Source: JAFDZV01 sp966128725
GTDB taxonomy: Bacteria > Bacteroidota > Ignavibacteria > OLB7
Assembly (NCBI GenBank): GCA_966128725.1
Contig: CBHYLN010000007.1
Coordinates: 8,404 to 72,403, forward strand
Direction: 5' to 3'
Length of the DNA: 64,000 nt
The stretch's first letter is position 1; each line of letters starts with the position of its first letter. Positions 52,656-62,100 of this stretch are shown here, in pieces. The notes beneath the pieces are model-generated. The model was not told the DNA's origin. It worked only from the letters and a program-made list of their open reading frames with translations, and did no database searches. The translations under genes were made by a program, and so were the position numbers.

Positions 52656-55319
52656 TTAGATAAGGTTGTATTCCCTGGCGCGTGCCAAGGCCTGTGTCCG
52701 GCTTTCCACGCTGAGTTTGCTGTACAGGTTGTTGATATGCGTTTTCACGGTGCTCACTGATATGTACAGAGCGTCGGCGATTGATGCGTTCGACTTTCCG
52801 TCGGCGATCAAGCGGAGCACTTCGATCTCGCGATCGCTGATCGGGGTCAGAAGCGTTGGAAGCGCCGTTGCCGGGGCTGCGTGTCCATTACCGTTCGTGG
52901 GCGGCGGTGGCATCCCGCCCAGTGCGCGCAACAGCTCGATAACATGCGGCGTCAGTGTGTCCTGATCGGCCTCGATGCCCTCGTGCTCCATCGAGATTCG
53001 CAGTTTCTTGAGAAGGCGTGTCATCGGCTCGCCTTCGTCAATGATCGTACGCACGTAGCCCTCGGCCGCGGCCAGGGTGGTGGCGCGGGCTATTGCCGAA
53101 AGCGCCTGCTCGGTTTCGCCGCTCTGCTCAAGCGCCAATGCCTGAACAACCAACACCTTGATCACCGTGTCGTTCTGTCCGCTTTCCTCGGCGACGCGCA
53201 GTGGGATCGCAAGCAATTCGAATGCTTCATCGGAGCGGCGCTGTGCCAGCATTACCCGGGCAAGCATCACCACGTCGGCGGCGATCTGGGGATCGTGCAG
53301 ACTGGACGCGTCCAGCAGTGGGCCTACGGCCTGTGCCCACGCGGCGGCGGCGGCGATGTCGCCCTTCGAGAGCAGCAGGCCCACTCGCCGGGCCTCCAGG
53401 GCAAACTGGGTGGCCGCCGAAGCCCCGTGGCGCCTCAGCAGCGCTTCAGCGCGGTCGATTGCATCAATGGCGCCATCAACGTCCCCGCGTGCCTGATGAA
53501 TCCGGGCAAGCAGACCGTAGCCGTCGAGCAGCAGCGGGACGTCGGTTGTTTCGCGTGCGCATTGCAGGCCCTCGCTCAGGTGGCGCATGGCGGAATCCAC
53601 CAGATTGCGCTCGAAATCGATTGCTGCCAGTCCGATATGGCACTGGGCCGCCGAGTGCTGGCTTCCGCCCTGCTCGTCATCGGCAAGGAGTTCCAACACC
53701 TCGTGAAACGTTGCCGCGGACATCGTCAACTTCCCCTGCTTCAGTTGCAGGGCCGCCACCTTGGGCAGGGCCTCGGCAAGTCCGAATCGCGCTTTTTCGC
53801 CATTATGCTGGGCCGGCGTGCGGATGTACGTGGCAGGTGATTGGCTGATGCCGGGCCAACGCTCCGAATCGGCGAAATCGGGCTGGAATCGGGCTGCCAT
53901 CGTGCTGTCGCCATCGGGGTCCGAATCGGCACGGAGTTGGTCCAGCGCACTGTTAAGCGCGGCCAGGTGGCCGTTGATGTCGGCCAGGCCGTCGTGAACG
54001 TGCGGTGCGCTCGCCAGGGATGCCATCGAGACGTATGTTCGGGCCGTGGCCGCGCTGCCGCGCAGCGTTTGTGCCCATGCCAATGCAAGAGCAAGGCGCG
54101 AGCGTTGGGCAATCATGGCGTCGGGGAACATATCCGACCACTGAAGCAGCCTGCCGAGCTCTCCACGAGCAAGCACGCCTTCGGCCGTTCGTTCGGCCAG
54201 CCGTACGGCGTCGGCTCGATCGCCACATGCCCACAGGTGCTCAACGGCGTCGGCTGCCATGCCCTGCTCCTGAAACCACTCCGAAGCTTTCCTGTGCAAC
54301 TCGTTGGTGCGCTCAATATCGTCGGATTCCAGCCGTTCGCGGATAATCGCACCAAACAGGGGGTGAACGCGATACCATCCGGGCTCGCCGTCGAGGGGCT
54401 GCAGATAAAAGCTGGTGGAAGCAAGATCCGCCAGAAGTTGGCCGCATGTGTCGTTGCCGCAGAGGTGTTGGCAAAGCCTGCCGTTAATCCTTGCAGCGAT
54501 GGTAACGCTTGTCAGCACGGGCTTCAGATCGGGGCGAACCGTGCCCAGAATCTCTCCTTCGAGGTATTCGGCCACGTATGGGAATCGATCGCGCACCCGG
54601 CGGCTTCTGGCATGCGAGCCCTGCCCGTCACGAATCGATAGCGCGGCCAGTTGCAGGCCCACTGCCCAACCATCAGCAAGGGCAACAAGTTCATCGATCT
54701 CATCGGCTGGCGGGGTGTCGCCGGTGGTAGCGCGCACCAGAGCATGCGCTTCCTGTGGCGTAAACGCTATTTCGGCAGCTCGTACCTCGCCCAGCTCCCC
54801 ACGAGCGCGAAGACGAGCCAGTTGTAATGGGGGCAGCGCCCGGCTGGCCACAACGATCAGGACATGCGAGGGCATCCGTTCGATGAAGTACGAAAGCGAG
54901 GAATGAATGGCCTCGGAACTGATGCAGTGGTAATCGTCCAGTATGATGCGCAGCCGTCCGGACATGCCGGCAAGCTCGTTCAGCAGCGGGGTAAGCGCAA
55001 CTTCGATTGGCTCACCAGCGGCCAGAATTTCGGTTGTACGCACGCCAACGCCCGGCAGAATCCGCCGCAGCGCGCCCAGTACATATTCCCAGAAACGTGC
55101 TGGATCGTTATCCCCAGCATCCAGCGACAGCCAGGCAGCCTGGCCCTGCTCCCTACGCACCCATTCCGCCAACAGTGTTGTTTTGCCAAACCCCGTTGGT
55201 GCGGTGACCAGTGCCAGACGGTTTTCGCCAAAAGCATCCAACCGTTCAAACAGGCGTGGTCTCGGCACACAATGTGTGAGTTTGCCGGGAATGTGAAGCT
55301 TAGTGGTGAGCAGCGGCAT
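52656..55319 (-). CDS. MalT-type LuxR-family ATPase regulator
   Basis: This 887-residue protein follows the MalT/LAL layout. An N-terminal PLLTTKLHIPG leads to Walker A APTGFGKTT at 40-48 and a STAND ATPase with IILDDYHCI and the DGWAVGLQLAAL motif of MalT proteins. A winged-helix and TPR-like helical region extends to about 800. The C-terminal LuxR HTH (ISDREIEVLRLIADGKSNASIADAL, STVKTHINNLYSKLSV) ends the protein. It should act as an ATP- and inducer-dependent transcription activator. The ATG at 55319 gives the family N-terminus; an ATG at 55358 is 13 codons upstream. The inducer is unknown. An inverted repeat lies about 300 bp upstream. Confidence 0.87.
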   Translation of the reverse strand: MPLLTTKLHIPGKLTHCVPRPRLFERLDAFGENRLALVTAPTGFGKTTLLAEWVRREQGQAAWLSLDAGDNDPARFWEYVLGALRRILPGVGVRTTEILAAGEPIEVALTPLLNELAGMSGRLRIILDDYHCISSEAIHSSLSYFIERMPSHVLIVVASRALPPLQLARLRARGELGEVRAAEIAFTPQEAHALVRATTGDTPPADEIDELVALADGWAVGLQLAALSIRDGQGSHARSRRVRDRFPYVAEYLEGEILGTVRPDLKPVLTSVTIAARINGRLCQHLCGNDTCGQLLADLASTSFYLQPLDGEPGWYRVHPLFGAIIRERLESDDIERTNELHRKASEWFQEQGMAADAVEHLWACGDRADAVRLAERTAEGVLARGELGRLLQWSDMFPDAMIAQRSRLALALAWAQTLRGSAATARTYVSMASLASAPHVHDGLADINGHLAALNSALDQLRADSDPDGDSTMAARFQPDFADSERWPGISQSPATYIRTPAQHNGEKARFGLAEALPKVAALQLKQGKLTMSAATFHEVLELLADDEQGGSQHSAAQCHIGLAAIDFERNLVDSAMRHLSEGLQCARETTDVPLLLDGYGLLARIHQARGDVDGAIDAIDRAEALLRRHGASAATQFALEARRVGLLLSKGDIAAAAAWAQAVGPLLDASSLHDPQIAADVVMLARVMLAQRRSDEAFELLAIPLRVAEESGQNDTVIKVLVVQALALEQSGETEQALSAIARATTLAAAEGYVRTIIDEGEPMTRLLKKLRISMEHEGIEADQDTLTPHVIELLRALGGMPPPPTNGNGHAAPATALPTLLTPISDREIEVLRLIADGKSNASIADALYISVSTVKTHINNLYSKLSVESRTQALARAREYNLI

Positions 55320-55335
55320 GCTCCCAGAACTCTCG

Positions 55336-55557
55336 CTACGGTTGGTTGCCCAGTCCATACCGTATGGAAATTTCCGTGAACGATCGCGTGCCGGAAGTTG
55401 CCCAAACCGGAACGGCGACCGAATAGAACGTATCGATCAATGGCGGGGTTGTGGCCCCGGGTGCTGTGGAGAAGAGCGTATAAGGTCCAATTGTACGCCC
55501 ACTTCCGTCCGCAATGCCAGCCTCTCGTGTGCCCACACGAGTACTGAGGGTCAACAC
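55336..55557 (-). pseudogene. Possible C-terminal remnant of a surface protein
   Basis: This 73-codon frame begins right after an in-frame stop and ends with SFTEISIRYGLGNQP, just upstream of the MalT-like start. It has a beta-strand-like, Thr/Ser/Gly-rich composition (AGIADGSGRTIGPYTLFS), as in the tail of a surface or barrel protein. No signal peptide or RBS is visible, so it is more likely a relic than a gene. It could also be chance. Confidence 0.25.
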
Positions 55558-55612
55558 CTAGAACATCGAGCTTCTACCCTCGAAATCTCGTTGTTTCCCG
55601 GCAGTGGATCCT

Positions 55613-55636
55613 CCGGTTGAAAATCAACCGGGTGGA
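55613..55636 (+). repeat. Inverted repeat and element copy 4 upstream of the MalT-like gene
   Basis: CCGGTTGA-AAA-TCAACCGG (55613-55631) is a perfect 8-bp palindrome around three A. It runs directly into GGGTGGA (55630-55636), giving AACCGGGTGGA as upstream of the SARP-like ATPase. It lies about 300 bp upstream of the leftward MalT-like start and could be a regulator-binding site. Confidence 0.45.
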
Positions 55637-55798
55637 GCGCCTGTCGCGGAGTACAAGTATACGGCGGTCGGCCCAGCCCTGCAAGTAAAAGATGCCTCTC
55701 GAAGGCGTGTATTGTTTTGTAGTTGATTGCGATAGGGTCGATTTGATGAAGCGGTACTTTAGATCATCACCGTCCATCTGAGAATAAGCAAGCTCGCG

Positions 55799-55847
55799 TT
55801 CGCACGATTGGTATCGTGCGAAACAGGTGGGTATCCACCCACCTGTT
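55799..55847 (-). terminator. Two adjacent perfect hairpins after the VOC gene
   Basis: TTCGCACGAT/ATCGTGCGAA (55799-55822, 10 bp, 4-nt loop) and AACAGGTGGGT/ACCCACCTGTT (55822-55847, 11 bp, 4-nt loop) are back to back. They start 3 nt after the stop of the leftward VOC gene and so lie in its 3' end. There is no U-run. Tandem stems can terminate or protect an mRNA end. Confidence 0.55.
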
Positions 55848-55850
55848 GAA

Positions 55851-56240
55851 TCATCTCTCCACCTCGTTGGCAAGCTCAATCAAGTTTCCGTCCGGGTCGC
55901 GGACGTACACCGATTGCAGCGGGCCGCGAGCGCCGGTGCGGCGAACAGGTCCCTCAACGATATCAACAGAAAGCTGCCCCAGGCGAAGGATGACGTCATC
56001 CAGTGGTGTAGCGGTGATGAAGCAGAGGTCGGCAGTTCCCGGTGCTGCTGTTCGGGCCTTTGGCTCGAATTCGTTGCCCTGCTGGTGCAGATTGATCTTC
56101 TGGGCGCCGAACAACAGGGCGGTACGTCCTGCACCGAACTGCTGGCGCCGCATGCCAAGCGTACGTTCGTAAAACGCGCACGTTACCTCGATATCGGCAA
56201 CAGTAAGCACGATGTGATCGATGTGTGTAATCTGGATCAT
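55851..56240 (-). CDS. GLOD5-like VOC (glyoxalase/bleomycin resistance) family protein
   Basis: This 129-residue protein has the two paired beta-alpha-beta-beta-beta units of VOC enzymes. It closely resembles GLOD5: HIDHIVLTVADIEVTCAFYERTLGM, LLFGAQKINLHQQGNEFEPKA, EGPVRRTGARGPLQSVYVRDPDGNLIEL. The metal ligands are probably His8, His51 and Glu in NLIEL. Its start overlaps the stop of the upstream gene (ATGA) and the mutase gene is two genes up. A methylmalonyl-CoA epimerase role is tempting by context but the sequence fits GLOD5 better. The ATG at 56240 was chosen over a longer frame. Confidence 0.82.
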   Translation of the reverse strand: MIQITHIDHIVLTVADIEVTCAFYERTLGMRRQQFGAGRTALLFGAQKINLHQQGNEFEPKARTAAPGTADLCFITATPLDDVILRLGQLSVDIVEGPVRRTGARGPLQSVYVRDPDGNLIELANEVER

Positions 56241-56590
56241 GACGGATCCGCCGTTTCCTCCTCTCGATCGCCCCATTCCGGCGGTTCGTACACCACCCAA
56301 CTCGTCAACAGATCCGGATCGCGCACCACCTCGCCGGTGGACTGTAACTGGTAGTCGCCGGGGGGGGCGTCCTCGTACGCGGCAAGCACCGCAGGCATGG
56401 CATATTCAACCCCGGAAGGGTGAAGCAGCACAACAACTCCTTCCTCCGGATTAACACGTGCGATTCGGCCATGCAGCTGAACATTGTCCACGTGGTTATC
56501 GTGGCGATCGTGCACCTCGAGGCCAATCATAAGATGTTTGCCTACCATCGCGGCCGCACGTGCGGGGTCGAATCCTGGAATCTCGTTCAT
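56237..56590 (-). CDS. Conserved protein of unknown function
   Basis: This 117-residue cytoplasmic protein has no signal peptide. Its sequence, around VGKHLMIGLEVHDRHDNHV, VNPEEGVVVLLHPSGVEYAMPAVL, APPGDYQL and STGEVVRDPDLL, matches in style a small beta-rich family of uncharacterised proteins. The start at 56590 is 28 nt after the mutase stop, and its stop overlaps the VOC start by ATGA. It is therefore the middle gene of a tight operon with the mutase large subunit and the VOC protein. Its role is unknown. Confidence 0.7.
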   Translation of the reverse strand: MNEIPGFDPARAAAMVGKHLMIGLEVHDRHDNHVDNVQLHGRIARVNPEEGVVVLLHPSGVEYAMPAVLAAYEDAPPGDYQLQSTGEVVRDPDLLTSWVVYEPPEWGDREEETADPS

Positions 56591-56618
56591 GCGTGTTCGA
56601 TTGTCGTGGTCGGGGCCA

Positions 56619-58190
56619 TTAGTCGTGATACTCGCCCCATTCGGCGCGAAGCGTGTCGGATATCTCACCAATTGTGGCATAGGCTTCAACGGCATCCAGA
56701 ATGCGCGGCATCAGGTTCTCCGTCCCGCGTGCCGCCTGGCGTAGCGCGTCCAGCGTGGACGCGACTTGTGCCGCGTTGCGTGTGCGTTTTACCTCGGCCA
56801 GCCGGGCAATCTGCTTCTCGCGCAGCGAATCGTTCACCATCAGCACATCCTTGAACGGCGGCTCATCGATCTGGAATCGGTTGACGCCCACAACCACGTC
56901 CTCCACGTTTTCAATCCGCTTCTGGGCTTCGTACGCGGCCTGGGCGATTTCGTTCTGGATGTATCCCGCCTCGATTGCCTTTACCGATCCGCCCATGCCG
57001 TCGATGCGTTCGATGTATTCGGCCGCCAAGCGTTCGATTTCATCGGTCAGATACTCCACGAAGTAGCTGCCGGCAAGCGGATCAACCGTATCGGCAACAC
57101 CCGTCTCGTAGCCGATCACCTGCTGCGTGCGCAGGGCCAACCGCGCGGCGTGTTCGGTTGGCAGGCCCAGGGCTTCGTCGAATCCATTGGTGTGCAATGA
57201 CTGCGTGCCGCCCATTACCGCCGCTGCCGCCTGCATCGAAACGCGCACGATGTTGGTTTCCACCTGCTGCGCGGTAAGCGTTGAACCGGCTGTCTGCGAA
57301 TGGAACCGAAGCATCATGCTGCGCGGGTCGGTTGCTCCAAACCGTTCCTTCATGATGCGCGCCCACATCCTTCGCGCCGCACGCAACTTTGCTACTTCCT
57401 CGAAGAAGTTGTTGTGGATGTTGAAAAAGAAGCTCAGTCGCGAGGCAAACGTGTCCACATTGAGCCCGGCGTCAACAGCGGCCTGCGTATAGGCGATTGC
57501 GTTTGCCAGCGTGAAGGCAACCTCCTGCACTGCGGTGGAGCCTGCTTCGCGGATATGATAGCCACTGATCGAGATTGTATTCCAGCTTGGCAGCTCGTTT
57601 GCGCACCATGCGAACATGTCCGTGATCAGCCGCATCGATGGCGCGGGCGGATAGATGTACGTGCCGCGCGCGGCGTACTCCTTCAGGATATCGTTCTGCA
57701 CGGTGCCGCTCAGCTTTGTCATATCCGTGCCCTGGCGCCGCGCCAATGCCACATACAGGGCCAGCAGCGTCGAGGCCGTGGCATTGATTGTCATCGACGT
57801 TGATACGGACTCCAGCGGAATGCCGTTGAACAACGTTTCCATATCCGCGAGCGAATCGATCGCCACGCCAACCTTGCCAACCTCACCTTCGGCTATCGAG
57901 TGATCGGAATCGTACCCGATCTGCGTGGGCAGATCAAACGCCACCGACAGTCCGGTTACTCCCTGGCTCAGCAGATAGCGATACCGCTCGTTCGACTCCT
58001 CGGCGGTGCCGAACCCCGCGTACATGCGCATGGTCCACAGCCGCGAGCGATACATTGTGGGATACACACCGCGCGTGAAGGGGTATTCGCCTGGGCGTTC
58101 GGCTTGCTCCTGAGTGTCCCGTTGAAGGATATAGGGTGGGATCTCGATGCCGGAATCTGTCCTGAAGGGATTCTTGCGTTCGCCTGCCAT
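56619..58190 (-). CDS. Methylmalonyl-CoA mutase large subunit (catalytic domain only)
   Basis: This 523-residue protein is the TIM-barrel acyl-CoA-binding half of methylmalonyl-CoA mutase, which interconverts methylmalonyl-CoA and succinyl-CoA. It shows RGVYPTMYRSRLWTMRMYAGFGTAEESNERY, GLSVAFDLPTQIGYDSDH, STSMTINATAS, GTVQNDILKEYAARGTYIYPP, and HIREAGSTAVQE. It has no C-terminal B12-binding domain, so it belongs to the split type and needs a separate cobalamin subunit, not seen in the window. The ATG at 58190 was chosen; the frame upstream is not conserved. Related mutases such as isobutyryl-CoA mutase cannot be excluded. Confidence 0.88.
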   Translation of the reverse strand: MAGERKNPFRTDSGIEIPPYILQRDTQEQAERPGEYPFTRGVYPTMYRSRLWTMRMYAGFGTAEESNERYRYLLSQGVTGLSVAFDLPTQIGYDSDHSIAEGEVGKVGVAIDSLADMETLFNGIPLESVSTSMTINATASTLLALYVALARRQGTDMTKLSGTVQNDILKEYAARGTYIYPPAPSMRLITDMFAWCANELPSWNTISISGYHIREAGSTAVQEVAFTLANAIAYTQAAVDAGLNVDTFASRLSFFFNIHNNFFEEVAKLRAARRMWARIMKERFGATDPRSMMLRFHSQTAGSTLTAQQVETNIVRVSMQAAAAVMGGTQSLHTNGFDEALGLPTEHAARLALRTQQVIGYETGVADTVDPLAGSYFVEYLTDEIERLAAEYIERIDGMGGSVKAIEAGYIQNEIAQAAYEAQKRIENVEDVVVGVNRFQIDEPPFKDVLMVNDSLREKQIARLAEVKRTRNAAQVASTLDALRQAARGTENLMPRILDAVEAYATIGEISDTLRAEWGEYHD

Positions 58191-58491
58191 GCGCTGATTA
58201 TGGACAACGTTGATGTGCGAGGAATGATTTGCGGACGCCAAGTTACGAAGAGCTGCCGCATCGCTCGGCAGACAGTTCGTTGCAGGCCGTGTATGGGTTC
58301 GGCGCAACCCTGCCCGCGAATCCGATGCCGTGGTTCTTCCGGCAAGTGCCAGGATGGGGCGGCATGATGCCGCAGCCTATCGCAATGTTGTGCTATTTTG
58401 TCCGCTCACTCCGCCCGCCTCCCACAATTCGCGCTGGCACCTGCCATGCGTGTCCGCCGTGCGGGCTTCACGTCACTGTGAGTAAACACCG
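58191..58491. other. Divergent promoter region
   Basis: This 301-bp region separates the leftward mutase gene from the rightward small membrane-protein gene and should carry both promoters. No gene, hairpin or clear operator was recognised. Confidence 0.4.
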
Positions 58492-58887
58492 ATGACTTTC
58501 CTGTACTCGCTTCACTCGCATATGCGGTGGCTTGTGGCCGCCACGGTACTGCTTGCCCTGATAAAGTTGATGATCACCTGGCTGCGCGGCACACCGTTTG
58601 GTGGCGGCGATCGCGGGCTGCTGGCTGCTGCTATTGGCCTTATCGATCTTCAGGTGTTGCTGGGCCTGGTGCTACTGTTTGCCCTTGATGGCACGTTCCC
58701 CCGTTATCGTCTGGAACACGCTACCACCATGTTGCTCGCCACCGTTGCAGCGCATGTCACCGCTCGCTGGAAGCGCTCCGACAGCACCGTGCGTGCGCGC
58801 AACAGCTACTTTGCCCTGCTGATCGCGGCGCTGTTGATCGTTGTTGGTGTGATGCGGCTTTCCGGTGGATGGATGCGGGGGATGTGA
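58492..58887 (+). CDS. Small four-helix membrane protein
   Basis: This 131-residue protein has four hydrophobic helices (for example WLVAATVLLALIKLM and LLAAAIGLIDLQVLLGLVLLFAL). The N-terminal SLHSHMRWLV and the internal LEHATTMLLATVAAHVTARWKR supply conserved His residues. It resembles a conserved inner-membrane protein family of unknown role found in Bacteroidota; a cytochrome b561-like heme role is possible but unproven. It stands alone, 285 bp upstream of the large surface-protein gene. Confidence 0.6.
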   Translation: MTFLYSLHSHMRWLVAATVLLALIKLMITWLRGTPFGGGDRGLLAAAIGLIDLQVLLGLVLLFALDGTFPRYRLEHATTMLLATVAAHVTARWKRSDSTVRARNSYFALLIAALLIVVGVMRLSGGWMRGM

Positions 58888-59172
58888 TCGCGGTGCGCCT
58901 GGCCGTGTTTGTTTGAGCACGTAAGCTCGCCGGTAACTTTTCTCCCGGGATGGTTGTTTCGCGAGAAGTTGGGAGCAGCTCTCGTTCGCGGGCTCATCGG
59001 GCCGGCAGGGAAGATGCTCCCACACTGTACTCCGGCGTTTTCGATCGACCAGCGGATGTGGCCCTTTGCGCTGTCCGCTTCACCCCACCATAGTGATTGC
59101 GGTATGTTGTCGTGCCGACCCCGTGGGTTGGTGCCAGCCGCAACTGCGTCGTTCCCTGATCTGGAGATGCGT

Positions 59173-62100
59173 ATGAGTCGCGTTCGTTACGCCCCGCCTG
59201 TCCTGCTCCTTCTTCTATTCGCTGCTGTTGCGTTTGGCGATCTCCGCGCGCAAAGTCCTGCGGGCAAGGAGTTCGTGATCGTGCTCCCAACGTTGATGGA
59301 GTTTTCCGAGATGCAGAAGGACATCGCGAACTTCTCCATCGAGGTCTACTGCCAGCGGCATACGAATATCTCGTTTCGGTGGGCCGATGGATCGCCCATT
59401 GTTAATGCCCAGGCCGAGGCAAATACCCGTTCGGTGTTCATGCGGCCGATGTTCCAGCTCTGGCAGATCATGCAGTCGCCGTTCGACTTCGATGCCGAAA
59501 AGCCGAATCGCCGGGCATTCATCATCTCCGCCGATCAACCTGTGTCGGTGCACGCCCTGTTCGATACAGCCTATCGTACCGAGAGCTATGCAGTATATCC
59601 GGTGTCGTCGTACGACACGGCCTACACCGTGGTGAACCATGCGGGATATGGCGCCTCCAGCGGCAGGTCCGGTTTCGTGGTGATGGCCTCGCAGGACGGC
59701 ACCGATGTTACGATCACGCCGTCGGCGCAGACCTGGAAGGGCAACCAACCAGGGGTTCCATACACGGTGCGGTTGGATCGATACCAGGTGTGCCAGGTGG
59801 TGTCCACGTTCAAAAGCAGTGGGCGCACCGCCGACATTACGGGCACTACGATCCGTGCGAACAAACCTGTCGGCGTGCTCTCGTTCTCGTCGGGCTGCAA
59901 CGTGCCCACATTTGGCCCGCCGGCGCCGCCGTCCAATCCGCCGGGATCCGGCAACATTCCGGAGTACAGCTACAGCACCAAGCTGATGATCGAACACCAG
60001 GCGCCTGAGGCCTGGGCTGGCACCACATTCTATACGCTCCCGTTCGTGCGCAAGGAGCCGCTTGGCCCGCAACCTGTCAATCGTGCGGCCCGCGAGCCTG
60101 GCAAGATTGGCATGCGAGCCGATACCTCGCTGGTGCGACTGGTTGCGCTGCAGTTCGGCACAACGTTCGATACCAACGGCGTCCGCATCACGAAGAAGGC
60201 GGGCGGTGACTCGCTGTTCTCGCGGAACGATATGCTTGATGTGCGCTTCACCGGGCCGATGAAGATCACCTCGTCGAAGCCCGTGCTGGCGATGCAGCTT
60301 GCCTACAGCTCCCGCGACTGCATGACATACGATACGATCTTCAACGTGGGCAACAGGCGCGACACCGTCGACATCCGTTACGGCGATCCCGCGATGGCCT
60401 ATCTCCCGCCGGTGTCGCAATACCAGGCCAATCTGCAGGTGACCGTGCCGAACGTAAGCGATCGGCCGGCGCCGGATTTGATCCAGGGCATCTCGATTTT
60501 CTGGAAGCACTACCTGATCGTGACCGCGCCGGCAGCCGCCGCGGCGAAGGTGCGGGTAAACGGCAACCCGGTCAACTTCGCCTACCAGCAGTCCGGTGGC
60601 GCATATGTGTCGGCCTACGTGCGTGTCTTCCCCGGCCAGCGCGAGCTGATCGAATCGCCCGAGCCAGTGAGCGTTATCTCCTACGGCCTTACCTGGGCCG
60701 ATTCCTATGCCTCGACATCGGCCGAGTCGGCCCGGTCGTTTGCTCGCGCAACGCCCGACACGCTCCGGTTCTTCTCGTGCAGCGAGGAAAAGGATACGGC
60801 CATCACGCTGAGCAATACAGGCGTTGGTGATTTCCAGCTCGACAGCGTGCGTATCAGCGGCGTTGTTGGCTCGGTGTTGGCGCCCACCCCTCTTCCCAGA
60901 TTGTACGCGGGCAAAACGCAGGGGCAGATTCTGATCACGTTCAAGACGCCCGTGCCGGGCGTTTATACCGGCTCGATTCGTTTGTTCGTGGACGCGAACA
61001 ATGCATCGGTGATTACGGTGCCATTTGTGATCACCCGCGACAGCGCCAAGCTGGCGTTGCCGGCAACCACAATCGATTTTGGATTGCTGAAGGCGGCCCA
61101 GACCCAGCGCGACACACTGATCGTTGTGAGGAATGATGGCGACCGGCCGCTGGTGCTGGATGCTGCGTCCATCGTGGGCACCGGATATCAGTTGATTGGT
61201 GCAACGTTGCCGGATACCCTGGCGCCAAGGGCAACCGACACGCTGCATATACGGTTCCTGCCAACGGGCGACGGTCTGCGTGAAGCCACGCTTCGCATCT
61301 CGGGGTCGCCCTGTCTGCAGCCGGTGAACATCGTGCTCCGCGGATTCAAGGGCAGCGGGGCCACGGCCCTGGTACAGCGGGTGCTGCAGTATGAATCGTA
61401 TCTGTGCGACGTTCCCGCCTCCGTTGATTCCGTGATTCTCTTCCGCAGCATCGGCGATGAGCCGATTACCATCTCGTCGTCGTCGCTGGGCGGCATCAAT
61501 CGTGATGAATTCCTGCTTCTTGATTCCCTTACCGGGGTTACGATTCCGCCGGGAGACACATTGCGATTCCGTGTCCGGTATGTGCCACAGGGCAACGGCG
61601 AGCGGCGAGCGGTTCTGTCGTTGACAACCAATGCGAAGAACGCTCCGCAGATCAACATCGACCTGATTGCGCGCAAGGATACGGTATCGCTGATCCCAAC
61701 GGCCGACTCGTTGAGGTTTGGCACGGTGCTGAGCTGTGGTGATACGCTGGAGCGGACGCTGACCATACGAAATACCGGCACAGTGGCCGATACGATTACC
61801 GCCGCGGATCTGGGCGGGGCAACAGCCTTCGCAATCGGCACCAGCCTTCCGATTGTGTTGAATCCGTTTACGTCACAGGATATCCGGGTTCGATTTGTGC
61901 CGCCGTCGGACGGTTCCTTCCCGGTGCGGCTGCATCTTACCGGTACGCCATGCAACGTGGAAGCCACCGTGTGGTTGAGCGGCGAACGCACGTCTCCCAG
62001 CATCGCGGTGGCGCCGATTCGCTTCGACACGGTGTTCGCATGCCAGGCTGAACAGCAACGTGCGATGGTGATCACCAACAACGGCACACTTCCGGATACG

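Noticed and set aside
52152..52760. Plus-strand frame of 202 codons between the two LuxR genes
   Set aside because: Cys/Arg-rich random-looking sequence that starts at the terminator hairpin and overlaps the end of the MalT-like gene.
55574..55879. Minus-strand frame of 101 codons after the VOC gene
   Set aside because: It overlaps the VOC gene end and both hairpins, and no domain or RBS is visible.
55851..56240. Calling the VOC protein methylmalonyl-CoA epimerase
   Set aside because: The operon with the mutase suggests it, but the sequence blocks follow GLOD5 more closely, so the name was not used.
59215..61248. Minus-strand open frame of 677 codons opposite the IgGFc-like protein
   Set aside because: Antisense shadow, low in hydrophobic residues and without motifs. 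The plus-strand protein is well supported.
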